A DNA stretch of 44,738 nt from JBDNJM01 sp041687755 (GTDB lineage Bacteria > Planctomycetota > UBA1135 > GCA-002686595). Position 1 is the stretch's first letter. The number at the start of each line of letters is the position of its first letter. The stretch lies in NCBI GenBank assembly GCA_041687755.1, contig JBDNJM010000071.1, positions 1-44,738 of the forward strand, given 5' to 3'. The notes below the pieces were generated by a model. That model had not been told where the DNA came from. It made no database searches and was given only the letters and a program-made list of their open reading frames with translations. This document shows, in pieces, positions 26,178 to 35,168 of this stretch. The position numbers and the translations under genes were made by a program.

Positions 26178-27734
26178 TCAGGCCGGGTCGCCGCCCACGA
26201 GCCGCGCCTGGGCCCCGCCGTACTCCGACGGCCCCAGCTCCAGCCGCCAGCCGTGCCGCCGGGCCACCTCTTGGGCGATGTGCAGCCCGAGCCCCTGGCC
26301 CTCGGGAACCCGAGCACGCGCCTCGTCGGTGCGAAAGGAGCGCTCCGCGAGCCGCTCCACGAGCGCCGGATCGATGCCCGGTCCGTCGTCGATGACGCGC
26401 AGCTCGAAGCTGGCGCCGGCCGCTCCGTTCGAAGCACCATCGAGCAGCACCGCCACGTTGCCGCCCTCGCGCCCGTAGCGCACCGCGTTGTGCACGAGGT
26501 TGCTGACCGCCTGCTCGATCAGGGTCCGATCGCCGTCTTGGCTTAGCCCCCCTTCCGGCGTCGCGTGCTGGATCTCGATTCCGCGAGCCTTGGCCAGGTG
26601 CAGGTGGCGCGCGACGACGCGCTCCACCAGCGCGGCCAGGTCCACCGGCCGCTGCTCCAGCGGCAGCTCCTCGGTCTCGAGCCGCGCGCTCGCCGCAAGG
26701 TTCGCGAGCAGTGAGGTCATGTATTGAACCTCCTCGACGGCGCTGCCCAGCAGCTCGCTGCGCTGGTCCGCTCCGGCGTGTTCGCGCAGCCGGCCGAGGT
26801 GACCCTGCAGCACCGTCATCGGAGTCATCATGTCGTGGGTCGTGTTCGCGACGAATTCGCGCAGCGCCGCCGAGCGCGACTCGAGGTCCTCGACCTGTGC
26901 TCGAATGCGCTCGCTCGCGGTGTTGAAGGCCCGCGCGAGCAGGGCGACCTCGTCGCCGCCCGAGGCCGGCACGGCGCCTGCGTACCCGCCGCGCTCTGCG
27001 CTTTGGACAGCCTCCGTGAGCTGACGCACGCGCCGCACGATCGGCCCCGCGCTCAGGAACACCACGATCGCCAGCAGCCCCGCGAGGGCGGCGCCCGTGA
27101 GCAGCTGGGCCGGCGTCACTCGCGCACCGGCGCGCAGCGGGCGCGTCGCCGTGACGATCGCGGCCGGCCCGCTCTCCCACTCCATCCGCTGGGTCGCCAC
27201 GAGCTGCGGTACGGCGGTGTCGTAGCGCACGAGGTGCGCTCGCTGCGCTCCGCCCTCGAGAACCGCGCGCAACTCTGCCGGGAACTTCGGGGCCCGCGCG
27301 TTTCTCGAGCGAAACTCCAGGTCGTACGCGAACAGCACGGTGACTGGGGGGCTCCCCACCGATGGGTCCTGGTCACGTCCCGGTCGTCCGCCGCCTCCGG
27401 GTCCACCTGGTGCTCCTTGATCGCCGGGGCCTCCTGGTCCCCGACCGCCGCCGCGGACACCGTCGAGTGGACCGCCACCGGGCCCCGGCCCATTACCGCG
27501 CGGCCCTCTCAGATCACGCAGGTCGCGCGGTACCTGCCCGTTGCGCACCGGCGGAAAGCGATCCGGGTCCGCTTCCGCAGCCGCACGACCGTCGACCATG
27601 CGCGCCGTGATGAACTCGTGCAGCCGCTGCACCTCGCTGCGCCGCTCCAGGGCGCCCCGCGCAAACGCAGCGCCGATCGCAAGGGGAACGGCGACCAGCA
27701 GCAATGTCAGCGCCAGCCGCAGACGCAGGCTCAC
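26178..27734 (-). CDS. Sensor histidine kinase
   Basis: 518 residues. Membrane spans lie at about 7-25 and 210-230, enclosing a sensor region of about 180 residues that contains a Gly/Pro/Arg-rich low-complexity stretch (79-120; GGRGPGGPGDQGAPGG). HAMP follows to about 285. The phosphorylated histidine is H300 in VANTTHDMMTPM, where the usual HELRTP is replaced by HDMMTP. The ATPase domain has NLVHNAVRYG (N box), DDGPGID (G1) and GQGLGL (G2). It starts with GTG, in a GTGA overlap with the response regulator stop, so the pair forms one operon. The signal is unknown. Confidence 0.92.
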   Translation of the reverse strand: MSLRLRLALTLLLVAVPLAIGAAFARGALERRSEVQRLHEFITARMVDGRAAAEADPDRFPPVRNGQVPRDLRDLRGPRGNGPGPGGGPLDGVRGGGRGPGGPGDQGAPGGPGGGGRPGRDQDPSVGSPPVTVLFAYDLEFRSRNARAPKFPAELRAVLEGGAQRAHLVRYDTAVPQLVATQRMEWESGPAAIVTATRPLRAGARVTPAQLLTGAALAGLLAIVVFLSAGPIVRRVRQLTEAVQSAERGGYAGAVPASGGDEVALLARAFNTASERIRAQVEDLESRSAALREFVANTTHDMMTPMTVLQGHLGRLREHAGADQRSELLGSAVEEVQYMTSLLANLAASARLETEELPLEQRPVDLAALVERVVARHLHLAKARGIEIQHATPEGGLSQDGDRTLIEQAVSNLVHNAVRYGREGGNVAVLLDGASNGAAGASFELRVIDDGPGIDPALVERLAERSFRTDEARARVPEGQGLGLHIAQEVARRHGWRLELGPSEYGGAQARLVGGDPA

Positions 27735-28402
27735 GGCTTCAGCTCCTCGTTGAAGCGATAGCCCACGCCCCAGACCGTCTGCACGCAGGCTCCGTAGGAC
27801 CCGAGCTTCTTGCGCAGCCGCGACACGTGCACGTCAAGCGTGCGATCGCTGTTCTCGCGCTCGGCGTCCAACACGTGATCCGCGATCCAGGCCCGCTGCA
27901 GCGCCGACCCTCGGCGCCGCACCAGCAGCGCCAGCAGGTCGAACTCGAGTCGCGTGAGCTCCAGAGCACTGCCGTCCACCGCCACGCTGCGCCCCTCGAG
28001 GTCCACGGTCAGTCCGCCGACCTCGATGCGTCCTTCGCGTTCGGCGACCGGCCGCCGCAGCCGCGCCTGCACGCGCGCCGCGAGCTCCTCCGGCCAGAAC
28101 GGCTTCGTCACGTAGTCGTCCGCGCCCAGCTCCAGAGCCCGCACGGTGCTTGAGGTGTCGGACACCGCCGTCAGCATCATCACCGGCACGTCGCTCGACT
28201 CGCGCACGCGCTTCAGCACGTCCAACCCGTGCGCGCCCGGCAGCATCTGGTCCAGCAGGAGCAGCGCGTAGAGCTCGGGATCGACCCGCAGCGCCTCGCT
28301 CCCGTCCCGCAGCCAGTCCACCTCGAAACCCAGGCCCTCGAGCTGCTCGACGACTTGGCGCCCTAGCTTCTCGTCGTCTTCGACCAACAGGAGGCGGTGC
28401 AT
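27731..28402 (-). CDS. OmpR-family response regulator
   Basis: 223 residues. The receiver domain has the acidic pair E8-D9-D10, the phosphoacceptor D51 in LLLDQMLPG and K100 in DYVTKPFWP. The C-terminal winged helix is of the Trans_reg_C type (LTRLEFDLLALLVRRRG, LDVHVSRLRKKLG, VWGVGYRF). The receiver start (LLVEDDEKLG...FEVDWLRDGSEAL) is most like the QseB/PmrA/TctD branch by eye. It is the first gene of the operon and diverges from the haem peroxidase gene, a likely target. Confidence 0.93.
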   Translation of the reverse strand: MHRLLLVEDDEKLGRQVVEQLEGLGFEVDWLRDGSEALRVDPELYALLLLDQMLPGAHGLDVLKRVRESSDVPVMMLTAVSDTSSTVRALELGADDYVTKPFWPEELAARVQARLRRPVAEREGRIEVGGLTVDLEGRSVAVDGSALELTRLEFDLLALLVRRRGSALQRAWIADHVLDAERENSDRTLDVHVSRLRKKLGSYGACVQTVWGVGYRFNEELKP

Positions 28403-28461
28403 GGGCAGGGTCAGGGTTCGGGACAGACGGAGTCGGCGAGCATTCAGGATCGACGTGGAAC

Positions 28462-28478
28462 CTTACGCAGAGCTTAAG
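28462..28478. promoter_or_regulatory. Candidate response-regulator box (direct repeat, 11-bp period)
   Basis: CTTACG-N5-CTTAAG lies in the 242-base gap between the response regulator and the haem peroxidase. Hexamers five bases apart give an 11-bp period, the known spacing for OmpR-family dimers, and CTTAA(G/T)-N5-CTTAA(G/T) is the known form of the PmrA/QseB box. The half-sites match at five of six bases. Direction and regulation (self, peroxidase, or both) are inferred. Confidence 0.45.
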
Positions 28479-28644
28479 CCCTCGCTTTTTCGAGCCCGCT
28501 TCAGCTTCCCGCAAGGTGCGCTCCGCTCTTCTGAGTATCCCCCGCGAGGGACGACCTCTCGCGCCGGATCTTCACCTCGAGGGCCCGACCGGCACCCCTG
28601 CCGCCACCCCCGGCCCCATCGCAACCGCCTCTCAGGTCGCAACC

Positions 28645-30339
28645 ATGAAGACGAGCGCACTCCTGGCCTCCGCCGCTCTCCTCGGCGCCGGCATCGCTTC
28701 CGCCACCACCCTGATGCGAGCACAAGACCGCTCGCCCACCCAGCGCCCCCGACCGGAGCGCTCCACCGATCCCCTGGACGCTGTTCGCTCAGGCGCGCGC
28801 GGCACCGCCGCGAACGCCATCAGCGCGACGTTCCCGGCCGAGTTCCGCACCATCGACGGTCTCCACAACAACCTGGAGAACCCCGAGTGGGGCGCCGCCG
28901 ACACTGCGATGCTGCGCACTCTGCCGGCCGCCTACGCCGATGGCCTGGACGCGCCCGCCGGCGCCGATCGCCCCGGCCCCCGCGAGATCAGCAACGCCGT
29001 CTGCGCCCAGAACGGATCGATCGAGAACCCCTCAATGGTGAGCGACTTCGTCTGGATGTGGGGCCAGTTCCTGGACCACGACCTGACGGAAACCCCGCTC
29101 GCCGACCCGCAAGAGCCGTTCGACTTGGCTGTGCCCGCCGGGGACCCCTGGTTCGACCCCGCAGCCCTGGGAACGATCACGATCCCGCTCGACCGCTCCG
29201 CCTACGACGAGCACGACCGCGTGCGGCACCAGGTCAACGCCACCACGGCCTACCTAGACGCGTCGAACGTCTACGGCTCGGACCCCGAGCGCGCAGCCGC
29301 CCTGCGCGCCCTGGACGGCAGCGGCCGACTGGCCACCAGCGCAGGCGACCTGCTGCCCTTCAACACGGCCGGTCTCGACAACGCGCCCAGCCTCGACCCG
29401 AGCTTCTTCCTCGCCGGCGACATTCGCGCCAGCGAACAAGCCGCCCTGGCCGCCATGCACACCCTGTTCGTGCGCGAGCACAACTACTGGGTCGAGCGCC
29501 TCGGCGCCCGCTGGGAGCTGCCCGGCGACACGCTCTACGAGCTGGCCCGCGCCATCGTCGGCGCGGAGCTGCAGGCCATCACGATGCGGGAATTCCTGCC
29601 CGCGCTGCTCGGCGACGACGCCCTGCCCGCCTATCGCGGCTACCGCAGCGACGTGCAGGCCGGAGTCGCCAACGAGTTCGCCGCCGCCGCCTACCGCTTC
29701 GGCCACACGATGCTGTCGCCCCAGCTGCTGCGCCTCGGGGCCGACGGTCACCCCATTGCCGAAGGGAATCTGTCCCTGAGCCGCGCCTTCTTCAACCCGT
29801 CCGCCATCACCGAAATTGGCATCGCTCCTTACCTGCGCGGCCTCGCCGGCCAACGTGCCCAAGCCATCGACCCGTACCTGATCGACGACGTGCGCAACTT
29901 CCTGTTCGGACGGCCGGGCTCCGGGGGCTTCGACCTCGCCTCGCTCAACCTTCAGCGCGGCCGGGACCATGGCCTGCCCAGCTACGCCGATCTGGCCGAG
30001 CACTACCTCCTCCTGCGCCCGCTCGACTTCGACGAAGTCAGCACCGACGAGCAGGTCCGCGACCGCCTGGCCAGCGCCTACGACCGCGTGGACGATATCG
30101 ATGCCTGGATCGGGCTCCTCTCCGAGGATCACGCCCCCGGCGCCCTCGTCGGACCGACCCTAAAAGCTGCCTTGACCGACCAATTCACCCGCCTGCGCGA
30201 CGGCGACCGCTTCTGGTACGAGTCGTACCTGCCCGCCCACCTGACCCAACTCGTCGAGCGCCAAACCCTGGCCACGATCATCCGCCGCAACACCGACATC
30301 GGAGGTGAGCTCCAAGACGACGTCTTCCACGTCCAGTAG
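28645..30339 (+). CDS. Secreted animal-type haem peroxidase
   Basis: 564 residues with a signal peptide ending at about residue 20. The distal haem motif is MWGQFLDHDLTET (H145 flanked by D144 and D146) and the proximal histidine is H354 in YRFGHTMLSP. Other family motifs are LDASNVYGSD, MHTLFVREHNYW, LNLQRGRDHGLPSY and FWYE. This is the peroxidasin/peroxinectin-like family (An_peroxidase), which oxidises halides or phenols with hydrogen peroxide. It should act outside the cytoplasm. The ATG at 28645 was chosen because it starts the signal peptide. It diverges from a response regulator and is followed by a strong hairpin. Confidence 0.92.
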   Translation: MKTSALLASAALLGAGIASATTLMRAQDRSPTQRPRPERSTDPLDAVRSGARGTAANAISATFPAEFRTIDGLHNNLENPEWGAADTAMLRTLPAAYADGLDAPAGADRPGPREISNAVCAQNGSIENPSMVSDFVWMWGQFLDHDLTETPLADPQEPFDLAVPAGDPWFDPAALGTITIPLDRSAYDEHDRVRHQVNATTAYLDASNVYGSDPERAAALRALDGSGRLATSAGDLLPFNTAGLDNAPSLDPSFFLAGDIRASEQAALAAMHTLFVREHNYWVERLGARWELPGDTLYELARAIVGAELQAITMREFLPALLGDDALPAYRGYRSDVQAGVANEFAAAAYRFGHTMLSPQLLRLGADGHPIAEGNLSLSRAFFNPSAITEIGIAPYLRGLAGQRAQAIDPYLIDDVRNFLFGRPGSGGFDLASLNLQRGRDHGLPSYADLAEHYLLLRPLDFDEVSTDEQVRDRLASAYDRVDDIDAWIGLLSEDHAPGALVGPTLKAALTDQFTRLRDGDRFWYESYLPAHLTQLVERQTLATIIRRNTDIGGELQDDVFHVQ

Positions 30340-30382
30340 GACAGATGCGAGCCTGGACACCGCTTGGGGAAGAGGTGTCCTC

Positions 30383-30423
30383 AGGAAGCCACGAGCGCTG
30401 CAGACATCAGCTCGTGGCTTCCT
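30383..30423. terminator. Strong hairpin after the haem peroxidase gene
   Basis: AGGAAGCCACGAGC (30383-30396) and its exact complement (30410-30423) form a 14-base-pair stem with a 13-base loop, 44 bases after the peroxidase stop. A smaller GACACC/GGTGTC hairpin precedes it. There is no U-tract, so it may also protect the 3' end of the message. Confidence 0.75.
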
Positions 30424-30550
30424 CTCCATGGGGTCTGACCGGAATCCGCCAAGACCCCCAAGCCCGCGCCCGCCCAAGACCTCCGAACCACCGATTCTGA
30501 ATTCCCGTCCGGTCCATTTTGCCCACGACGCCAAGCGATACCCTGGCCCC

Positions 30551-31579
30551 GTGCAGCCGCCCCTCCTCGACGCTCCAACCGCGGGTCGCTTCGCGCGACT
30601 CGCCCTCGACGCCGTCCATCGGCGCTATCCCGCGCAGATCAGCCACGTGCTGCAGTCTGACTCGGACGCGCGGGCGCCGTGGCAGCTCACGCCCGCGTTC
30701 TTCGGCTGCTACGACTGGCACTCCGCGGTGCACGGGCACTGGATGCTCGCGCGACTGGTGCGGTGCTTCCCCGAGGCCCCCTTTGCCGCCGAGGCCCGCG
30801 CGGCGCTGCGCACTTCGCTCACGCCCGAGCATCTCGAGGCCGAGCTCGCCTACCTGCGCGGCCCCGGGCGCGCTGGCTTCGAGCGGCCCTACGGTCTCGC
30901 CTGGCTGTTGACGCTGTGCGCCGAACTGCACGGCCACGAGCACGCCGAGTTGCCCGCGCTCGGCACGCACCTCGAGCCGCTTGAGCGCGAGGCCGCCGAG
31001 CGCCTGCAGACCTGGCTGCTGAAGATCCCCGCGCCCGTGCGCACCGGCGAGCACAACCAGTCCGCGTTCTCCTGCGGCCTACTGCTCGACTGGGCCGCCG
31101 TCCGGGGCGACGCCGCGACGAACGCGAACCTGCGCGCCCGTGCGCTCGAGCTGCACGGCCAGGACCGCGGCTGGAAGCTGGCCTTCGAGCCCAGCGCCCA
31201 CGACTTCCTGTCGATCGGCCTCGCGACCGCCGACCTCCTGCGGCGCCTGCTCGAGCCGCTCAAGTTCGCGGCCTGGCTCCAGGAGTACCTCCCGGAGCTG
31301 CCGCGCGATCCCGGCGCGGGGTGGCTCACCCCCGCCGTCTCGCCCGACCCCTCCGACGGCAAGCTCGCGCACCTGGACGGGCTCAACACGAGCCGGGCGT
31401 GGATGCTGCGGGGCATCGCCCAAGGGCTGCCCGGGGACGACCCCCGCCGGCCCGCGCTGCTCGCCTCCGCCACCGAGCACGCCACCGCCGGCCTGGCCGC
31501 TGTGACCGACCAGCACTACGCCGGGTCTCACTGGCTGGGCACCTTCGCGGTGGTTTGGCTGGCTGGCGTTCGGACCTAG
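30551..31579 (+). CDS. DUF2891 family protein
   Basis: 342 residues from a GTG, with no signal peptide. Family motifs are LTPAFFGCYDWHSAVHGHWML near residue 60, GFERPYGLAWLL, EHNQSAFS, SAHDFLSIGL and GLNTSRAWMLRGIA, as in DUF2891. Members are predicted all-alpha barrels; function is not established. The GTG at 30551 was chosen because similarity begins at LLDAPTAGRFARLAL, although an ATG at 30427 would add 41 proline-rich residues. The gene stands alone, 128 bases past the peroxidase hairpin. Confidence 0.82.
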   Translation: MQPPLLDAPTAGRFARLALDAVHRRYPAQISHVLQSDSDARAPWQLTPAFFGCYDWHSAVHGHWMLARLVRCFPEAPFAAEARAALRTSLTPEHLEAELAYLRGPGRAGFERPYGLAWLLTLCAELHGHEHAELPALGTHLEPLEREAAERLQTWLLKIPAPVRTGEHNQSAFSCGLLLDWAAVRGDAATNANLRARALELHGQDRGWKLAFEPSAHDFLSIGLATADLLRRLLEPLKFAAWLQEYLPELPRDPGAGWLTPAVSPDPSDGKLAHLDGLNTSRAWMLRGIAQGLPGDDPRRPALLASATEHATAGLAAVTDQHYAGSHWLGTFAVVWLAGVRT

Positions 31580-31868
31580 GGCCTTCCAAGTCGGCCCCTC
31601 GGGGCCATCGGACTCGATTCCCATCGATCCGCCGTTGTTCGGCCCAGCCCTAGCCGTCGCTCTCCTCTGGATGCTCGCGCTGGCGCCCTGGATCCCCCAC
31701 CTCAGTCCTCGAGTCGGCGAGCGAACCCTCCGCGCCGGAGCCGCCGGGGATCTGCTGACCGCCTGAAGGACCTCGAAGCGAACTCCACCCGCTCCCGCGC
31801 CCCCGCCGACGATCGAGCCGATCGAATCGGAGAGGGCGCAGGAGTCGGGAGAGTCCAACCCGTCGCGA
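31580..31868. other. Intergenic stretch between convergent genes
   Basis: It contains a short GC palindrome GGCCCC-TC-GGGGCC (31593-31606), a possible terminator for the DUF2891 gene. It also holds an open frame on the plus strand from 31671 to 31766 that would encode a 31-residue peptide starting MLALAPWIPHLSP, signal-like and with GC-rich third positions. No family is recognised and no ribosome-binding site is seen. Confidence 0.3.
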
Positions 31869-34800
31869 TCAGCCGCCGATCACGGCCTCGAGCGCGTTCG
31901 ACAATTCAAACGCCCCCAGCAGCGGACCGCCGGAGGCCTCAACCAGGACCTGGAAGTAGAGCTCCAGCCCGATCACGGCCGACACGTTCGGGACGGCAAG
32001 GCTCTCGGTCGAGGCCCCCTGCGCATCGGTCACCCCGACGGCCAACAGGCCCGGATCCGCCAGGTACTGGGTGCAGCCCTTGCCGAACTCGAACCAGTCC
32101 TGGTTCAGCGAGAAGAACAGGAACGTGTTCGCCAGCGGCGTCGCCGAGCTCAGCTCCACGTTCGCAGTTCCGCCAAGCTGCGCTGTCCCCGATCCCCAGA
32201 GCTCCGCGCCACAGCTGTCCCCGAACGGTCCGAACAACCACGTCTCCGCCAGCTCCAGGTCGAACGCGAACAGCTCTGCTCCCGTCACTCCATTGGTCGC
32301 CGAGAGGAGCACCCGATTGCCACTGCCCAACACCCAGTGCACCACCGAGGGCTGCTGCCCGGGAGTCAGGTCCGCAAGCAAGCGCGTGCCCGCCTCCGTG
32401 CCGTCCGAGATCCAGAGTTCCTCGCCGTGCTCCAGGTCGTCGGCCTCAAACACGAACCTGCCGTCCGACCCCACCGGTGTAATTTGCCGAGACTGGAACC
32501 GGCTCCCCTCGCCGGGAGCATCGTCGACGATAAACGTCCCTGCGGACGTGCCGTCCGTGGCCCAGAGCCGGTTCTGCTTGAAGGTCGATCCTGCGGTCAC
32601 GCTGGCGAAAAAGTAGACGCGGTCACCAACGGCGGCGAGCCACAGCGGATTTGCGCCCGCTTGGCCCGGCTCGAGATCGCTCAACAAAACCGTCCCAGCC
32701 TGAGTTCCGTCGGTCACACCCAGCTCGCGGCCGGCGCCCGGGGCAAGCGTGGAGAACACGGCGAGGTCGCCGAGGACCGTGATGCCTTGCGGAGCAGTAA
32801 GCATCGCGGCCGTCGCTGATCCACCCAGCGCGAGCGTGCCGGCCGCGGTTCCATCGCTGATGCCCAGCTGCTGGCCGCCCGGCCCGTTGTAGCGGTAAAG
32901 CACACGCTCGCCGTACGGCGTGAGCTCGCCGAGCCCCGAACTGAGGGCTCCTGGCTTCAGATCGGCGACCACCCGCGTGCCCGCTTCGGTGCCGTCGCTC
33001 GCCCAGAGCTCGACGCCCTGCCCCGGCGCGAGGGCGCGGAAGAACAGCTGCGAGTCGCTGGCCACCAGGAACTGCGACCCGCCACCGAGGTTGCCCAAGA
33101 GCTTCACGCCGAAAGTTCCGCTCGCCGTGCCGTCCGAACGCCACAGCCCACGGCCCTGCGCACCTTCCGCGAAGAAGTAGGCGACCCCGTCCAACACGGC
33201 CGGACCTTCATTGAACGCGGGATCATCCTCGCCGAGGAAACCGCTCGCAGCGCCGGGGAAGAGATCCAGAACCAGCTCCGTGCCTCCAAGGGTTCCGTCG
33301 GTCCGCCAAAGCTCCCGTCCAAGCCCTGCGCTCTCCGCCGCGAACAGGAGCCGGTCCCCCACGACGCCCAACGCGCGCGGGCTCGAGTCCGTTCCGGCGG
33401 GCATCAGGTCCCCGAGCGACACGGTGCCGCCCGCCGATCCGTCGCTGAAGTACGGCTCGCGCCCCGAAGCTCCGTTCGCAGCCGAGAAGGCGACGCCGTC
33501 CCGCAGCCGAACCGGGGACAGCGGGGTGCTCCCGAGGGTCAGCACATCGACGCTCAGGTTCCCGAGCAACGAGGTCGTGCCGGGCGTGCCCAGAGTCAAG
33601 CGCGGCTCGAGCCCCTCTGGACCGAAGCCTCCGAACACGAACCCTTGGGCCGTCGTTCCGAGACCGGTCGAGCTGAAGACCTCGCCCGGCGCACCAACGC
33701 TCGCCAACTGCGTGCCGCCCGGCGTTCCGTCGGTCACCCACAGGGATGCCGTGCTCGATGTCGACGAGGCACTCTCGGTGAAGAAGTAGGCGCGTCCGGC
33801 GCTCTCCATGAAGCCGTAGGCTCCGATGGTCGGCACGCCGGTCGTCGTCAACAGCAGGCTGGCCGCTCCCGCTGGGCCATCGAGAAACCAGACCTCGTTG
33901 CCTGTCGCGCCCACCGCCGTGAACAGCAAGCCGCCCGCGAAGGCCAGACCGCGACTGTACTCCTCGAAGACCGAGCTCCCGGATCCCGCGACGGTCTCCC
34001 ACGCCAGGGCCGTGCCCGCGGCGGTCCCGTCGGTCACCCAAAGCTCTCGCCCATTGCTAGGCGTGGAGGCGTTGAACCAGAGCAGGCCGCCGTCGCTGCC
34101 GTAGAACGTCGGGGTCGAACCGCCCGCACCCGGCACGAGGTCCATCAGTAGCGAGGTCCCGGCCAGCGTTCCGTCGCTGACCCAGGGCTCCGCACCAACG
34201 TTCGCGGTCGAGCCGTTGAAGACGAGTCGCGAACCGACGGTCGCCAGCTGCTTTAGCACCCCGGTCGACCCACCGAACACACCGTTCCCGAAGGATGCAA
34301 GCGGCACCCCCAACACGCCGGGGTCCGGCTTGACATACAGGTTCTCTCCCAGGAACTCGGTGGTGATGAACAGTTGATCGCCAGCGACAGTCAGCCCCAC
34401 CTCGCCCGGGATCAACTCGAGCTCCGGGAAGCTCGTCACCGGATCCAGTACGGTGCCCGCCGAGGTCCCATCGGTGCGCCACAGATTGCGTCGACCGATC
34501 TCATCGTCGGCCAAGAACCATACGAATCCACGCCAGGAAGTCAGGGTGGAGGGCTGTGAACTGCTGAACCCCGGAACCAGGTCTCGCACCAGCGTCGTGC
34601 CCGGGACGTTGGGGTCCACAAGGAACAGTTCGTTGCCGTACGCCTTGGAAGTGGTCGAGAACACGAAGCGGTCCCCAGGCAGCGCGGCGGCCTGGATCGA
34701 CTTGGATCCGAGTACGTCGGACACGACGGCAAACTCCGTGACGCGGCCCGAACCAGGCACCGTGCCATCCGTCCTCCAGAGCTCCGCTGCTAGCCCCGCA

Positions 34801-34982
34801 ATCCTGGCGGAGAAGTACACGTCACCGTTCAGCTCGAACACCGGATTCAGGAGCGTGTCCAAGGCAGGCACCGCACTTCCCGCAAGCTCAAGATCAGCGA
34901 TCAGCTCGGGCGGGGCAGCCGACTGGTTGGGCGGAGGGAGGACCGGCGATGCGAAGCTGACCCAAGCGACAAGTGCGAGCAT
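31869..34982 (-). CDS. Large secreted ELWxxDGT-repeat protein
   Basis: 1037 residues. A short signal peptide (LALVAWVSFAS-P) is followed by about 13 units of the ELWxxDGT pattern, some degenerate: ELWRTDGTVPG, NLWRTDGTSAGT, EPWVSDGTLAGT, ELWVTDGTAAGT, EPYFSDGSAGGT, QLGISDGTAAGT. Each unit also has the hydrophobic strand VGDRVYFxA. These repeats are known from large surface or secreted proteins of Bacteroidetes, Myxococcota and planctomycetes. The C-terminal 120 residues (FGPFGDSCGAELWG to ELYFQVLVEASGG...LSNALEAVIGG) match the end of the gene at 40647-42461. Ligand and function unknown; surface display is likely. Confidence 0.88.
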   Translation of the reverse strand: MLALVAWVSFASPVLPPPNQSAAPPELIADLELAGSAVPALDTLLNPVFELNGDVYFSARIAGLAAELWRTDGTVPGSGRVTEFAVVSDVLGSKSIQAAALPGDRFVFSTTSKAYGNELFLVDPNVPGTTLVRDLVPGFSSSQPSTLTSWRGFVWFLADDEIGRRNLWRTDGTSAGTVLDPVTSFPELELIPGEVGLTVAGDQLFITTEFLGENLYVKPDPGVLGVPLASFGNGVFGGSTGVLKQLATVGSRLVFNGSTANVGAEPWVSDGTLAGTSLLMDLVPGAGGSTPTFYGSDGGLLWFNASTPSNGRELWVTDGTAAGTALAWETVAGSGSSVFEEYSRGLAFAGGLLFTAVGATGNEVWFLDGPAGAASLLLTTTGVPTIGAYGFMESAGRAYFFTESASSTSSTASLWVTDGTPGGTQLASVGAPGEVFSSTGLGTTAQGFVFGGFGPEGLEPRLTLGTPGTTSLLGNLSVDVLTLGSTPLSPVRLRDGVAFSAANGASGREPYFSDGSAGGTVSLGDLMPAGTDSSPRALGVVGDRLLFAAESAGLGRELWRTDGTLGGTELVLDLFPGAASGFLGEDDPAFNEGPAVLDGVAYFFAEGAQGRGLWRSDGTASGTFGVKLLGNLGGGSQFLVASDSQLFFRALAPGQGVELWASDGTEAGTRVVADLKPGALSSGLGELTPYGERVLYRYNGPGGQQLGISDGTAAGTLALGGSATAAMLTAPQGITVLGDLAVFSTLAPGAGRELGVTDGTQAGTVLLSDLEPGQAGANPLWLAAVGDRVYFFASVTAGSTFKQNRLWATDGTSAGTFIVDDAPGEGSRFQSRQITPVGSDGRFVFEADDLEHGEELWISDGTEAGTRLLADLTPGQQPSVVHWVLGSGNRVLLSATNGVTGAELFAFDLELAETWLFGPFGDSCGAELWGSGTAQLGGTANVELSSATPLANTFLFFSLNQDWFEFGKGCTQYLADPGLLAVGVTDAQGASTESLAVPNVSAVIGLELYFQVLVEASGGPLLGAFELSNALEAVIGG

Positions 34983-35168
34983 GTGGGATCGGGGCTAGGA
35001 GTTGCTGGCGCACGCTCGATGGGCAGCGCGCTTGAGCTTCCAGGCTAGACCTCACCTCCGCATCTCACAACCCGAGCTGCTCGGTCAAACCCGTGCCGCC
35101 TCACCCACCGAAGTTCAGCCGCTTGAAGAGCTCCCAGGGAAACCCGCAGCCCCGTGCGGGACGGGCCG
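34983..35168. other. Intergenic stretch
   Basis: CCCGCA (35143-35148) and TGCGGG (35155-35160) can form a six-base-pair hairpin just beyond the stop of the minus-strand AhpD-like gene. The rest holds the presumed promoter of the ELWxxDGT gene; no clear -35/-10 boxes are seen. Confidence 0.35.
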
